Shown here: positions 53,040-62,261 of the stretch, piece by piece
Numbering within the stretch: the first letter of the stretch is position 1
Layout of the letters: each line of letters opens with the position of its first letter
Origin: Pediococcus cellicola
GTDB taxonomy: Bacteria; Bacillota; Bacilli; Lactobacillales; Lactobacillaceae
Direction: 5' to 3'
DNA: 64,000 bases
Assembly: GCF_001438655.1 (NCBI RefSeq)
Contig: NZ_JQBR01000003.1
Span: 124,001-188,000, forward strand
Notes under the pieces: model-generated
What the model was told of the DNA's origin: nothing
What the model saw: the letters and a program-made list of their open reading frames with translations, nothing else
Databases searched by the model: none
Made by a program: the position numbers and the translations under genes

Positions 53040-53759
53040 TTATTTGATCGTTTGTAACCAACTAATTAAGGTATGCGCAATTTCTTGTTGCTGACGTGCA
53101 TTGCTGATAGTTGCTGGACGATCACCCTTTTGCTTTCCATAACTCCCAAAGCCCGCATGATTGCCACCTTTAATCGATTTATACATTGTATCCCCGGGTA
53201 ACCATTGTTTAGCCTTTCGATATGCCGACCAATTCAAGACGCCATCACGACTAGCAGTGACTGATAATACTGGTTGATTCATTTTTCTTAAATTTCCTTT
53301 TTGATCTGGATAACTTGCTAAAAAGAAAACGCCCTTCAGATTCTTTTGATGTGTTTTGGCATACCGACTTGCCATTACGCCACCTAAAGAATGTCCGCCA
53401 ATCACATAGTCAGGTCTAGTTTTATTTCTAACCGCATTAGCTTTATTAGGCGCCAAAACGGCTAAATCCATTGGAAATTTTACGATAGTAACAGGATAGC
53501 CCGCAGTATTAAGCTTTTTGGCCCAGATGCTGTAACTTGCTGGTTCCACTAAGGCCCCTGGATAAAAAATAACATTCGGTCTGGACGTTAACTTTGTCGA
53601 AAAATTAAGGCTTGCTTTAGTGACCGTAGCCTGATCTGCAGTTTGCATGGCTGTCGAACTAGGTTGATAAATCTGAGAGCGCAAAAATAGCCAACTGCCA
53701 AAAACGAGGACAACCACAACCATCAGTACACTAAGCCAAATTTTGGTTCTTTTTTTCAT
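53040..53759 (-). CDS. Membrane-anchored alpha/beta hydrolase
   Basis: 239 aa: an N-terminal hydrophobic anchor (about 7-27), then an extracellular hydrolase domain. Nucleophile elbow GGHSLGGVMAS, Asp in TASRDGVLN and His in GGNHAGFGSYG complete a catalytic triad. Resembles the small lipase-like family with VIFYPGALV oxyanion region. Substrate unknown. ATG 53759 with AGGGAGAG upstream. Confidence 0.88.
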   Translation of the reverse strand: MKKRTKIWLSVLMVVVVLVFGSWLFLRSQIYQPSSTAMQTADQATVTKASLNFSTKLTSRPNVIFYPGALVEPASYSIWAKKLNTAGYPVTIVKFPMDLAVLAPNKANAVRNKTRPDYVIGGHSLGGVMASRYAKTHQKNLKGVFFLASYPDQKGNLRKMNQPVLSVTASRDGVLNWSAYRKAKQWLPGDTMYKSIKGGNHAGFGSYGKQKGDRPATISNARQQQEIAHTLISWLQTIK

Positions 53760-53887
53760 AAACTCTCCCTTCTACCTATTAATGTCTATTATCTATGATG
53801 CCACTATTCTAAAGTAATATTCAACAAATAATAGTATAATGTAAGCGATCTCGAAAATATACTTTATCAATAAAGAAGGTATTTGAA

Positions 53888-54103
53888 TTGAAAAATAATT
53901 ATTGGCATCAAAGTGTAATTATCACCGGCCTAGGCCTACTTTCAAGCACCTTAGCCCTGGTTTCAGCATTTCAGAGACTTCATCATACGACTGATGTGCA
54001 GAACAAACAGATTAACAGGAAATTTTTATTAGCTGCATCTGCTGTTGAACTTGGTATCTCACTTGAACATGCAATTAGTATCCAGCAAGACTTAAAAAGA
54101 TAA
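53888..54103 (+). CDS. Small hypothetical membrane protein
   Basis: 71 aa with one clear hydrophobic span (SVIITGLGLLSSTLALVSAF) and a polar second half. Family not recognised. Start is TTG 53888 behind AAGAAGG at about 9 nt. A strong terminator follows, which supports that it is a real transcribed gene. Confidence 0.5.
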   Translation: MKNNYWHQSVIITGLGLLSSTLALVSAFQRLHHTTDVQNKQINRKFLLAASAVELGISLEHAISIQQDLKR

Positions 54104-54115
54104 AGTTTATCACCA

Positions 54116-54169
54116 CAAACTAACTGGGACTTCTGAATGTGAAAACATTTAGAAGCGCCAGTTTTTTTA
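54116..54169 (+). terminator. Terminator upstream of mntH
   Basis: AACTGGGACTTCTGAATGT pairs with ACATTTAGAAGCGCCAGTT with a few mismatches, followed by seven T. Confidence 0.85.
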
Positions 54170-54270
54170 ACGTTATATATTTTTCTCGGTATCCCTAAAC
54201 AATATTTCAATTAATATTATTTTGATGTACAATGATGTTGCTCATATATTTTAATAAGGGGGGAATTTAA

Positions 54271-55872
54271 ATGAGCGACAACAAACTAAATGTGCCCCGT
54301 AAGCATAAATTAATTGAATATGCGAACGGACCTTCGCTTGAGGAAATTAACGGCACCGTGGCAGTCCCGAAAGGAAAGGGATTTTGGCGAACCTTGTTTG
54401 CGTATTCTGGTCCTGGTGCGTTGGTAGCAGTAGGCTATATGGATCCCGGTAACTGGTCTACTTCAATTACCGGTGGGCAAAATTTTCAATACCTGTTAAT
54501 GTCTGTTATCTTGATGTCAAGTTTGATCGCGATGTTATTGCAATACATGGCGGCTAAACTTGGTATCGTGAGTCAGATGGATCTTGCCCAGGCTATTAGA
54601 GCGCGAACAAGCAAAGCTCTTGGTATCGTTTTATGGATTTTGACGGAGCTGGCAATCATGGCAACCGATATCGCCGAAGTGATTGGTGCGGCCATTGCTT
54701 TATATCTTCTTTTTCATATTCCTTTAGTCATTTCTGTTTTCATTACCGTATTTGATGTCTTATTATTACTTTTATTGACTAAGATTGGATTCCGGAAAAT
54801 CGAAGCTATTGTGGTTTGCTTAATTTTAGTTATCTTACTGGTTTTTGTTTACCAAGTAGCACTTTCTAATCCAAATTGGGGAAGTGTGTTTACCGGCTTA
54901 ATTCCAAACGGTGAAACTTTTTCTAGTTCGCCAAGTATTGGTGGCCAAACGCCATTATCAGGTGCCTTAGGTATTATCGGAGCAACAGTCATGCCCCATA
55001 ACTTGTATCTGCATTCAGCTATTTCTCAAACGCGTGAAATCGACCATAACGATGAAGAATCAGTGGCCCAAACAGTAAAGTTTTCAGCTTTGGATTCAAA
55101 CATTCAGCTGACCGCGGCCTTCTTTGTAAATGCCTTATTATTAATAATGGGTGTGGCTGTCTTCAAGACTGGTGCTGTAAAAGATCCTTCATTCTTCGGC
55201 TTATTCAAGGCCTTGTCTGATACTTCTATGCTGAGCAATGGTGTCTTAATCAGTGTTGCCAAATCTGGCGTGTTATCCGTCTTATTTGCCGTTGCACTTT
55301 TGGCATCCGGCCAAAATTCCACCATTACTGGCACACTTACTGGTCAAGTTATTATGGAAGGTTTCGTACATATGCGAATGCCCCTTTGGCTTCGTCGTTT
55401 AGTTACACGGCTGATTTCCGTAATTCCAGTTTTAATTTGTGTGATGTTAACGAGCGGTAAAAGTGCAATTGCCGAGCATACTGCTTTAAATGATCTCATG
55501 AATAATTCACAAGTCTTTTTAGCATTTGCTTTACCCTTTTCAATGCTGCCATTACTTATGATGACAGATAGTAGTGCTGAGATGGGTAAACGATTCAAAA
55601 ACTCACTATGGGTCAAAGTTCTAGGCTGGATTTCGGTAATTGGACTGACTTATCTAAATCTAATTGGTCTTCCAGGACAAATTGAAGGCATCTTCGGTGA
55701 TAACGCCACGAAGAGTCAGTTGTCTGCCGCCGACAATATTGCCTACATCTTGATCGTGGCTGTCCTTGCCTTACTTGTTTGGACCGTATTCGACTTACGG
55801 AGAAGCAATAAAAAATACACGGAACAAGATTTATTAATTCAAAAGAGAGCAGAGGAGGCTAATCATGAATGA
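54271..55872 (+). CDS. mntH: Nramp-family divalent metal (Mn2+) transporter
   Basis: 533-aa proton-coupled metal importer with 11 spans. Metal-site motifs [13 protein letters not shown] in span 1 and [11 protein letters not shown] in span 6 are intact. Mn2+ is the usual substrate in lactobacilli. ATG follows GGGGGG. It overlaps the universal stress protein gene by 8 nt, a common pairing in lactobacilli. Confidence 0.93.
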   Translation: MSDNKLNVPRKHKLIEYANGPSLEEINGTVAVPKGKGFWRTLFAYSGPGALVAVGYMDPGNWSTSITGGQNFQYLLMSVILMSSLIAMLLQYMAAKLGIVSQMDLAQAIRARTSKALGIVLWILTELAIMATDIAEVIGAAIALYLLFHIPLVISVFITVFDVLLLLLLTKIGFRKIEAIVVCLILVILLVFVYQVALSNPNWGSVFTGLIPNGETFSSSPSIGGQTPLSGALGIIGATVMPHNLYLHSAISQTREIDHNDEESVAQTVKFSALDSNIQLTAAFFVNALLLIMGVAVFKTGAVKDPSFFGLFKALSDTSMLSNGVLISVAKSGVLSVLFAVALLASGQNSTITGTLTGQVIMEGFVHMRMPLWLRRLVTRLISVIPVLICVMLTSGKSAIAEHTALNDLMNNSQVFLAFALPFSMLPLLMMTDSSAEMGKRFKNSLWVKVLGWISVIGLTYLNLIGLPGQIEGIFGDNATKSQLSAADNIAYILIVAVLALLVWTVFDLRRSNKKYTEQDLLIQKRAEEANHE

Positions 55873-56293
55873 ATTTAAACGGATTCTAGTGGGCGTTGAC
55901 GATTCTGCAGACGCTATTTTAGCATTTAAGTATGCCATTCACTTAGCCAATCAAAACAATTCTGAATTGGTCATTGTGTCAGTTTTAGAGACTGGTGATA
56001 TGAACGTCTATGAAGCCTTAAGTAAAGACTTCGTGCATGGACAACGAGATGATTTAGAAAAACACGTACAAACTTATAAGCAGCAAGCTGTTGATGCCGG
56101 TGTCGAAAAAGTCAGTGTGTTGATTGCAGAAGGTGAGCCTGGCGAGACCATTGTTAAAGACGTCATTCCACATGTCAAACCTGATCTACTTGTGATTGGC
56201 TCCAAAGCTAAAAAGGGACTTTCTAGACATTTAGGTAGTCAAGCAGCCTACATGGCTAAATATGCCACCATTACTGTGACCGTGGTAAGATAA
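55865..56293 (+). CDS. Universal stress protein, UspA family
   Basis: 142 aa, Rossmann-like domain: [20 protein letters not shown] and the ATP-binding [30 protein letters not shown] (G-2x-G-9x-G type). Nucleotide binding is likely. Co-transcribed with and overlapping mntH. Confidence 0.9.
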   Translation: MNEFKRILVGVDDSADAILAFKYAIHLANQNNSELVIVSVLETGDMNVYEALSKDFVHGQRDDLEKHVQTYKQQAVDAGVEKVSVLIAEGEPGETIVKDVIPHVKPDLLVIGSKAKKGLSRHLGSQAAYMAKYATITVTVVR

Positions 56294-56389
56294 ACGCTAT
56301 CCTTTGAGTAACCGTCCAAACGACGTTATTACTTTTCACAAGATAACTTGCCAAGATGGGGTCAAATTTTTTAAAAATTGTATCTCTTA

Positions 56390-56444
56390 CAAAAGAGCGT
56401 ACAAAAAGCGCATGAAAATCAACCGCTTTTTGTACGCTTTTATC
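56390..56444 (+). terminator. Terminator of mntH-usp operon
   Basis: AGCGTACAAAAAGCG pairs with CGCTTTTTGTACGCT around a 13-base loop, then TTTAT. It lies 100 nt after the usp stop; the 56294-56627 gap holds nothing else but this and the next terminator. Confidence 0.9.
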
Positions 56445-56563
56445 GTATCTTCGCTATTTGATGCGCCAACTTTAGGTGCTCGCGATTCTACCGACTCTTA
56501 CGCTTGGCTAGATTCCTAAAACGATATGATATTGGCTAGAATCACCCAATTTTTTGTCCACTA

Positions 56564-56603
56564 AAAAAGCTAACTTTAATTACATAATCAAAGTTAGCTT
56601 TTC
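56564..56603 (-). terminator. Terminator of iminopeptidase gene
   Basis: AAAAGCTAACTTT pairs with AAAGTTAGCTTTT around a 12-base loop, T run on the minus strand. Confidence 0.9.
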
Positions 56604-56627
56604 ATTATATCTTCAAAAAATTTATTT

Positions 56628-57506
56628 TTAATCGTTTTCCGCCAACCACTTATCCAGCACACTAATAAATTCATCATGCTGATCCAACAAGGCTAAATGA
56701 CGACTATTGGCAAACAAATGCCATTTGGCACCTGGAATATGGTCATAAACAGATTTGGCAATCAATGGTGTACACAAGTCATCAGTTCCATTAGTAACCA
56801 AAACAGGTACATGAATTTTCTTGAGATCATCAGTAACTTCAAAATCGCTAATGGTGCCGTTTTCGGTAAATTCATTGGGCCCTTCAGCAATTAAGCTTGC
56901 GCGTTTTCCATTTGTTTCACGCCGTAATGGTTCAGGTGAATTTTCATCGGGATCATCCCAGCAATAACGTTCCATGTAACGATCGTTTGCTGCTAAATAC
57001 TTAGGGCCGCTGAAGTTCCCCGTTCGTTCTGCTTCCGCAATGGCCGCACGATCTTCATAGCTCAAGTATGAAATCAAACGATGCTGTTCTTGCGTCCACA
57101 GTTTAATGGAAGCTGGTGAACCATCAATCATGACACTCTTAACGCCGGTTTGATCATAACTAGTCAAATAGTACATTTCCAACATGCCGCCCCATGACTG
57201 GCCTAACATATGAACTTCATCTAAGTGAAGATACTTACGTAAAGCAACCAATTCTTCTGCCCAAGTTTCTTTAACATAAACACCTTCGTCTTCTGGAAGT
57301 GAGGATTTACCGCAGCCCACTTGATCGTACATAATGAGTTGACGACCAGTTTTAGCGTAATCATCTAATAATTCAAAATAATTGTGTGAAGAACCGGGTC
57401 CACCGTGAATTAATAGTAATGGCGCCTTATCTTTACTCGGTTTACCAACAATTCGATAGTACGTTTTATACCCATGAAATGGCATGTAGCCTTCTTTAAT
57501 TTCCAT
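56628..57506 (-). CDS. pip: Prolyl iminopeptidase
   Basis: 292-aa alpha/beta hydrolase of the proline iminopeptidase family (S33), removing N-terminal Pro from peptides. Oxyanion motif LLIHGGPGSSHNYF, nucleophile LGQSWGGMLEMYY, Asp in NGTDDLCTP and His in ANSRHLALLDQ. Length fits the lactobacillar PepI. ATG 57506 behind AGAGGG. Confidence 0.92.
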   Translation of the reverse strand: MEIKEGYMPFHGYKTYYRIVGKPSKDKAPLLLIHGGPGSSHNYFELLDDYAKTGRQLIMYDQVGCGKSSLPEDEGVYVKETWAEELVALRKYLHLDEVHMLGQSWGGMLEMYYLTSYDQTGVKSVMIDGSPASIKLWTQEQHRLISYLSYEDRAAIAEAERTGNFSGPKYLAANDRYMERYCWDDPDENSPEPLRRETNGKRASLIAEGPNEFTENGTISDFEVTDDLKKIHVPVLVTNGTDDLCTPLIAKSVYDHIPGAKWHLFANSRHLALLDQHDEFISVLDKWLAEND

Positions 57507-57589
57507 CCAAATCAGTCCCTCTTATGTAAGATAGTGTTGCTAAATTCATTGTACTCCTGAATAGGATGACCGCTTTAGAAAAATTAAAT

Positions 57590-57612
57590 AAAAACCACGT
57601 CAAACGTGATCA
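57590..57612 (-). terminator. Terminator after P-loop gene
   Basis: ACCACGT-caa-ACGTGAT short hairpin, followed by TTTTTATTT on the minus strand. Confidence 0.6.
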
Positions 57613-57623
57613 TGTAAGTTCGT

Positions 57624-58079
57624 TTATTTTTTTAACACGACTGTTTTATCGGCATATGGCTTTAATAATGCTATTATCTCGGCCCGTTCTTTCACGCGAA
57701 AGCTATGCTCCCATTTTATAAATAATCGCAAATGTGCATATTGCTTTGGTCCACCTGTCAACCGATTATTTAAAAATCGTTTGACTAGGTAATATAGGTT
57801 GCGAAAATGCGAAATATCCTTGAAATAAATTACATCAGCATCCGCAAATGACTCTCGTCCATAACGATACTGAACACCTTCAATAATCCAGTCACTTTGT
57901 TCTAAAACGTGTTTAAGCAACCAAGCGCGTTCTTCGGTCGTACGATGTCTGTCTCCTTGAGGATCTCTTTTCCAATTCAAGTCATCAAGTGAAGTTACTG
58001 GCATATTATGTTTTAAGCTTAGTTGCCTTGCCAACTGTGTTTTACCACTGCCAACGGGACCAATAATTCTGATTTTCAT
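57624..58079 (-). CDS. P-loop NTPase, topology-modulation (FlaR-like) protein
   Basis: 151 aa, adenylate-kinase-like fold: Walker A IGPVGSGKTQLARQLS, then SLDDLNWKRDPQ, WIIEGVQYRYGRESFADAD. Homologues are called DNA topology modulation proteins, but the real function is unproven. ATG behind AAAGGA at a long 11-12 nt spacing. Confidence 0.85.
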   Translation of the reverse strand: MKIRIIGPVGSGKTQLARQLSLKHNMPVTSLDDLNWKRDPQGDRHRTTEERAWLLKHVLEQSDWIIEGVQYRYGRESFADADVIYFKDISHFRNLYYLVKRFLNNRLTGGPKQYAHLRLFIKWEHSFRVKERAEIIALLKPYADKTVVLKK

Positions 58080-58207
58080 TTATTTTATTTTCCTTTCTAT
58101 CAAAAAATGTGCAATCCCTTACAAAATCGTCACACAAACGTAACTTACGAAGACCATTTTTCAACCTGTATACTGGTAGTTACTGCTCAAAAATAAAGGA
58201 GAATAAA

Positions 58208-58717
58208 ATGCCAAGAAATGTAAAAGAAGAAGTTGTTTTCACTGCTATCATGGCCGGTCTAATGGTTTTCGTGATGGTTTGCTACAATGTGATTCTGGTT
58301 CAAGGATTCACAAAAGGATTTATGTTAAATTCTATTAAGGAATACCCAGGCGGTCTATTGGTTGCGATTATCTTAGATTTATTAGTTGTAGGACCGATTG
58401 CCAAAAAATTAGCTTTCAAGTACATCATCAATGATTACATGAAGAAAAATGTCGTTTTAATTGGCATTACGATTTCTGTATTGATGGTTCTTGGAATGGT
58501 AAGTTGTATGTCACTTTTCGGAATGATTATGGCACATAATTTTGGCGGAAATCTATTGCTAACCTACTTACACACTTGGGGATTTAACTTAATTGTAGCT
58601 CTACCACTTCAATTGCTTATTGTCGGTCCAATTGCCCGCGCAGTACTTGGAATTATGCAATCTGCAGCTGATAAGAAACAAACTGAACAAGAATCTATTA
58701 GCGAAGAAATTGACTAA
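58208..58717 (+). CDS. DUF2798 family membrane protein
   Basis: 169 aa with four hydrophobic spans in two repeated halves; each half ends with a LLVVGPIAKK or LLIVGPIARA block, typical of DUF2798. Function unknown. The reading frame runs 33 codons upstream but AAAGGAG before ATG 58208 sets the start. Monocistronic with a terminator. Confidence 0.85.
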   Translation: MPRNVKEEVVFTAIMAGLMVFVMVCYNVILVQGFTKGFMLNSIKEYPGGLLVAIILDLLVVGPIAKKLAFKYIINDYMKKNVVLIGITISVLMVLGMVSCMSLFGMIMAHNFGGNLLLTYLHTWGFNLIVALPLQLLIVGPIARAVLGIMQSAADKKQTEQESISEEID

Positions 58718-58720
58718 CTA

Positions 58721-58761
58721 ATGTAAAAACGTCCGTAATCTAAAGATTGTGGACGTTTTTT
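58721..58761. terminator. Bidirectional terminator
   Basis: AAAACGTCCGTAATCT pairs with AGATTGTGGACGTTTT with one mismatch, between convergent genes. Confidence 0.88.
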
Positions 58762-58773
58762 GTTAGCTTAATT

Positions 58774-60729
58774 TTAGTTTTCAAACACATATGTCACATG
58801 TGCCATCTTAGGTACTTCATCCCAAGGAACTGGATAGCCAGCGCCATGCGCACAAAAAACAGAATCTGGTGTATTTTCAAGATCTGAAGTTGGATTGTAC
58901 TTCAGATCTGTGATGATTTTTTCTGCATTATGACATGGTTGATAACCGTCAACGACACACTCTAATTGTCCTTGTCCATGCGTATATGCTCGCACTTCTT
59001 GCACATAACCTTGCATTTCCGAAACGGGCGCGTTTCCAGTCAATGTTATCAACTCAGTTCCACTATCTTTTGGTGTTTCGAAAGTGCCACTCATCCGTTG
59101 AATATCATTCATTGCCCGCCCAACCTGGGCCTGATCAATTGTTAAATTGAATCGATACCAAGGCTCCAAAAGCTGACAAGCATCTTGAGCTTTCAACATC
59201 ATTAATCCCTGGCGGACGGCCCGCCAAGTGGCTTCACGAAAATCACCGCCCACGGAATGCACAATGCTGGCTTTGCCGTTAACCAACGTCATCTTCATAT
59301 CTGTAATTGGCGCGCCAATTAAAACACCTAAATGCTCTTTTGCTCGTAAATTGGTTAAAACTTGATGTTGCCAATTTTTACCAAGAACATCAACCCCACA
59401 ACTTGAATCGAAGATTAAACCACTACCTTTAGGAGCTGGTTGCAACAACAAATGAACTTCAGCATAGTGGCGAAGAGGTTCAAAATGACCTACGCCTTCA
59501 ACAAATTTGGTAATTGTTTCTTTGTACAGAATACTACCCTCTCCAAATTTAACATCCAAATTAAAACGCTCTGCCAAAATCTGTTGCAGAATTTCTAGTT
59601 GAATGTCACCCATAATTTGAACACGAACTACTTGAAGATGGTTTGACCACGTTACATGTAGTTGGGGATCTTCATCCTCAAGCTGACGAAGCGCCGTTAG
59701 ACATACATGAATATCATTATCTTTTGGATCAAGTGCATAATTAAGTACTGGCTGAATAGTGGCTGACTTACTGTTCGGCTCAATTCCTAATCCCTGTCCC
59801 GGATATGTTTCTGTTAAGCCCGTAACTGCACAAATCCCACCAGCTTCAACTTCTGGCACAACAGTGTATTTCACACCATCATAAATTCGAAGCTGGTTTG
59901 CCTTTTGATCATTTAACAAGACAGCCTTGGTACGTAGTGTACCACTAGTTACCCGCAACCATGTTAGGCGTTCATTTTTTTCATCATGAGAAATTTTAAA
60001 TATTTGCGCCCCAAACTCATTTGAGTCACTAGTTTTTTCACAAGTCCACCGTTCCAAGCCGGCCAAGAAGGGTTCCACACCAGTTAATTTTAAGGCCGCA
60101 CCAAAATAACAAGGAAAAATTTCACGATTGATAATCATTTTCCGAACGGTATCATCGCTAAGCTTTCCAGAATCCAAAAATTGTTCAAGGACCGTATCGT
60201 TTTGCATGGCAATTTCTTCATAGCCATTTTCAGGAATATCAGTTTGTGTTTCTGTGTCGTTATTAAAATCAATGCATCCCTCAGCAAGTCCCATTTGTAA
60301 TTGCTTTAATACCTGGCTTCTATCAACACCATCCGCATCCATCTTATTCACAAAAATAAAAGTTGGCACTTGATATCGTTTGAGTAGTTGCCAAAGTGTT
60401 CGGGTATGGCTTTGCACGCCATCCGTTGCAGAAATGACCAAAATAGCATAGTCAAGCACACTTAAGGCTTGCTCCGTTTGGGCAGCGAAATCCACGTGTC
60501 CAGGCGTATCTAATAAGGTTAAACTAAGATCGTGATATTTGAGATTAGCCTGATGTGAAAAAATTGTGATTCCATGTTGTTTTTCAAGATCATCTGTATC
60601 CAAGAAGGCATCGCCGTTATCGACACGTCCTAGCTTCCGCAAGGCACCCGTTCGATACAACATGGCTTCTGAGAGTGTCGTTTTTCCTGCATCGACATGT
60701 GCAATGATTCCAGCAACAATATGTTTCAT
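58774..60729 (-). CDS. TetM/EF-G-like translational GTPase, putative ribosomal protection protein
   Basis: 651-aa translation GTPase: G1 AHVDAGKTT, G2 region with GIT, G3 DTPGH, G4 NKMD. Size and domain order match tetracycline ribosomal protection proteins (TetM is about 640 aa), and it is shorter than EF-G (about 690). The sequence is quite diverged from TetM (for example DNGDAFLDTDDLEKQHGITI), so tetracycline resistance is not assured. ATG 60729 behind AAGGAA. A perfect Fur-type palindrome lies about 60 bp upstream. Confidence 0.82.
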   Translation of the reverse strand: MKHIVAGIIAHVDAGKTTLSEAMLYRTGALRKLGRVDNGDAFLDTDDLEKQHGITIFSHQANLKYHDLSLTLLDTPGHVDFAAQTEQALSVLDYAILVISATDGVQSHTRTLWQLLKRYQVPTFIFVNKMDADGVDRSQVLKQLQMGLAEGCIDFNNDTETQTDIPENGYEEIAMQNDTVLEQFLDSGKLSDDTVRKMIINREIFPCYFGAALKLTGVEPFLAGLERWTCEKTSDSNEFGAQIFKISHDEKNERLTWLRVTSGTLRTKAVLLNDQKANQLRIYDGVKYTVVPEVEAGGICAVTGLTETYPGQGLGIEPNSKSATIQPVLNYALDPKDNDIHVCLTALRQLEDEDPQLHVTWSNHLQVVRVQIMGDIQLEILQQILAERFNLDVKFGEGSILYKETITKFVEGVGHFEPLRHYAEVHLLLQPAPKGSGLIFDSSCGVDVLGKNWQHQVLTNLRAKEHLGVLIGAPITDMKMTLVNGKASIVHSVGGDFREATWRAVRQGLMMLKAQDACQLLEPWYRFNLTIDQAQVGRAMNDIQRMSGTFETPKDSGTELITLTGNAPVSEMQGYVQEVRAYTHGQGQLECVVDGYQPCHNAEKIITDLKYNPTSDLENTPDSVFCAHGAGYPVPWDEVPKMAHVTYVFEN

Positions 60730-60787
60730 GACAATTCCTTCTTCGAATTAAATATTCTAGTTATAATTTTGGACATTTATCATTGAG

Positions 60788-60812
60788 GAAGTTGATAATT
60801 ATTATCAACTTC
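60788..60812. promoter_or_regulatory. Perfect 25-bp palindrome containing a Fur-type 7-1-7 box
   Basis: Arms GAAGTTGATAAT and ATTATCAACTTC around one T. The core TGATAAT-T-ATTATCA at 60793-60807 equals the B. subtilis Fur 7-1-7 consensus. No T tract follows on either side, so it is not a terminator. It sits 59 bp upstream of the GTPase gene. Confidence 0.7.
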
Positions 60813-60833
60813 TGTACTTATGATTTTATCATA

Positions 60834-60878
60834 CTTAAAAAGGTATTATTTCGTTTGTTTCATCAACAAATAATACTG
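60834..60878 (-). terminator. Terminator after MFS exporter gene
   Basis: GTATTATTT with downstream GTT pairs with AACAAATAATAC; on the minus strand it is followed by CCTTTTTA. It lies 85 nt after the MFS stop. Confidence 0.6.
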
Positions 60879-60962
60879 TGAAGTATATTTTCAAATATCT
60901 CTAGAATAGAAATTGTTAAACTTATTCATAGTTGATAAGCCTAATTATTTTTACTGTTAATC

Positions 60963-62165
60963 TCACTTTTCTTTACCAAGTGGTGACAGCCATGCTCCAG
61001 CTCCTGCTAATAAACGAATAATTCCAGCCAATATCACGATAACTTTCATCGTGGTACCAATACTAATCAAATAACCACTTAACCATGATCCGATCGGAAT
61101 AGATGCATATGAAACCATACGAGTAACAGATACTATTCTTCCTAGTATATTTGATGGAACTGTTCGCTGTCTTAATGTGAAGTATGTAATAACATTTATA
61201 GTACCAAAAAAACTAATCAATCCTAAAACAAGCCCAACCGACCATGCACTATTCGTTATAAATAGAAAAATTGTAAATAACCCCGCTAACATCGTACTGA
61301 CAGACAAAATTCTACCAGATGAAAAATATCGACTAATTTTAGGTGTGACAAAGCCAGCAGTTAAAGATCCAATTCCAGCTAAAGTCATCGCCATGGAAGC
61401 ATCGAATACAGATAATTTCAATTGTCGCGTCATATAATACATAAAATTTGCTTCAAACATATTCAAAGCAAAATTACTAAAAAAGAACATTACAGAGCCA
61501 CTAAAAATCACCTTTTGTCCAAATGAGTAACTAGCACCTTCTTTAATACTTTTGATTAATTTCTTCAAACTCAGTGTGCCACGCGAGGGAGTTTTTATAG
61601 AAATTTTGGTAATAAAAAAAGCTGCCATAAAAAACGTAATTGCATCCACCCAAAGCGCGTTGACACCGGAGAACAAAACGATCACCGTTCCGCCGAGCAA
61701 TGGACCAACGATTGATAGCGTATTGTCCACAGTTTGAATCTTAGCATTGGCCGTGATTAGTTCTGTGGACTCTGTTAGTTGTGGCAAAATGCTCTGAAAA
61801 GTTGGATGAATCAAAGGATCAATCGATGAAAGAAAAAAAACAATCAAATAAAGTTGCCACATAATCAGATTTGTTTGTTTCACAAATAATGCCAATAAAA
61901 CGGTTAAAATTCCAGACACTACATTTCCCAAGAATAAAATACGTTTTTTATTAAACGTATCGGCGATGCTTCCGCCTATAAGTGAAAAAAATATCCACGG
62001 TATAAAGGAAATTCCATAAATAGTTGCAGCATGATAAGCGGACCCAGTTTTAGCCAAAACAATCAAAGGTAAGGCTAACTTGTATAACCAATCTCCAATT
62101 GAAGATTTGAGAAAAGAAAACCAAAGCTTGTTGAAATCAGAAAATTTAAATTTCACATTATTCAC
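60963..62165 (-). CDS. MFS exporter, MefA/macrolide-efflux-like
   Basis: 400-aa 12-TM transporter of the MFS_3 type (macrolide or peptide efflux): LWFSFLKSSIGDWLYKLALP, ISFIPWIFFSLIGGSIADTF and TANAKIQTVDNTLSIVGPLL. Substrate unknown. Divergent from an Rgg-type regulator 96 bp away, which probably controls it. Confidence 0.85.
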   Translation of the reverse strand: MNNVKFKFSDFNKLWFSFLKSSIGDWLYKLALPLIVLAKTGSAYHAATIYGISFIPWIFFSLIGGSIADTFNKKRILFLGNVVSGILTVLLALFVKQTNLIMWQLYLIVFFLSSIDPLIHPTFQSILPQLTESTELITANAKIQTVDNTLSIVGPLLGGTVIVLFSGVNALWVDAITFFMAAFFITKISIKTPSRGTLSLKKLIKSIKEGASYSFGQKVIFSGSVMFFFSNFALNMFEANFMYYMTRQLKLSVFDASMAMTLAGIGSLTAGFVTPKISRYFSSGRILSVSTMLAGLFTIFLFITNSAWSVGLVLGLISFFGTINVITYFTLRQRTVPSNILGRIVSVTRMVSYASIPIGSWLSGYLISIGTTMKVIVILAGIIRLLAGAGAWLSPLGKEK

Positions 62166-62261
62166 CTTCTAAGCACTTATTAATTCAAGTGTAAAAGTAA
62201 ACTCAAAATAACAATTAAAAGTTTGATATACTTTAAATTACTAAGTATGGAGGTTAAGTAA
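62166..62261. promoter_or_regulatory. Divergent promoter region of MFS exporter and Rgg-type gene
   Basis: AT-rich gap with TTGATA at 62222-62227 ahead of the regulator gene and GGAGG ribosome site. No clear palindrome found. Confidence 0.4.

Noticed and set aside
60788-60812. Palindrome as a transcription terminator
   Set aside because: No T tract on either side and a separate hairpin with a T tract ends the MFS gene.
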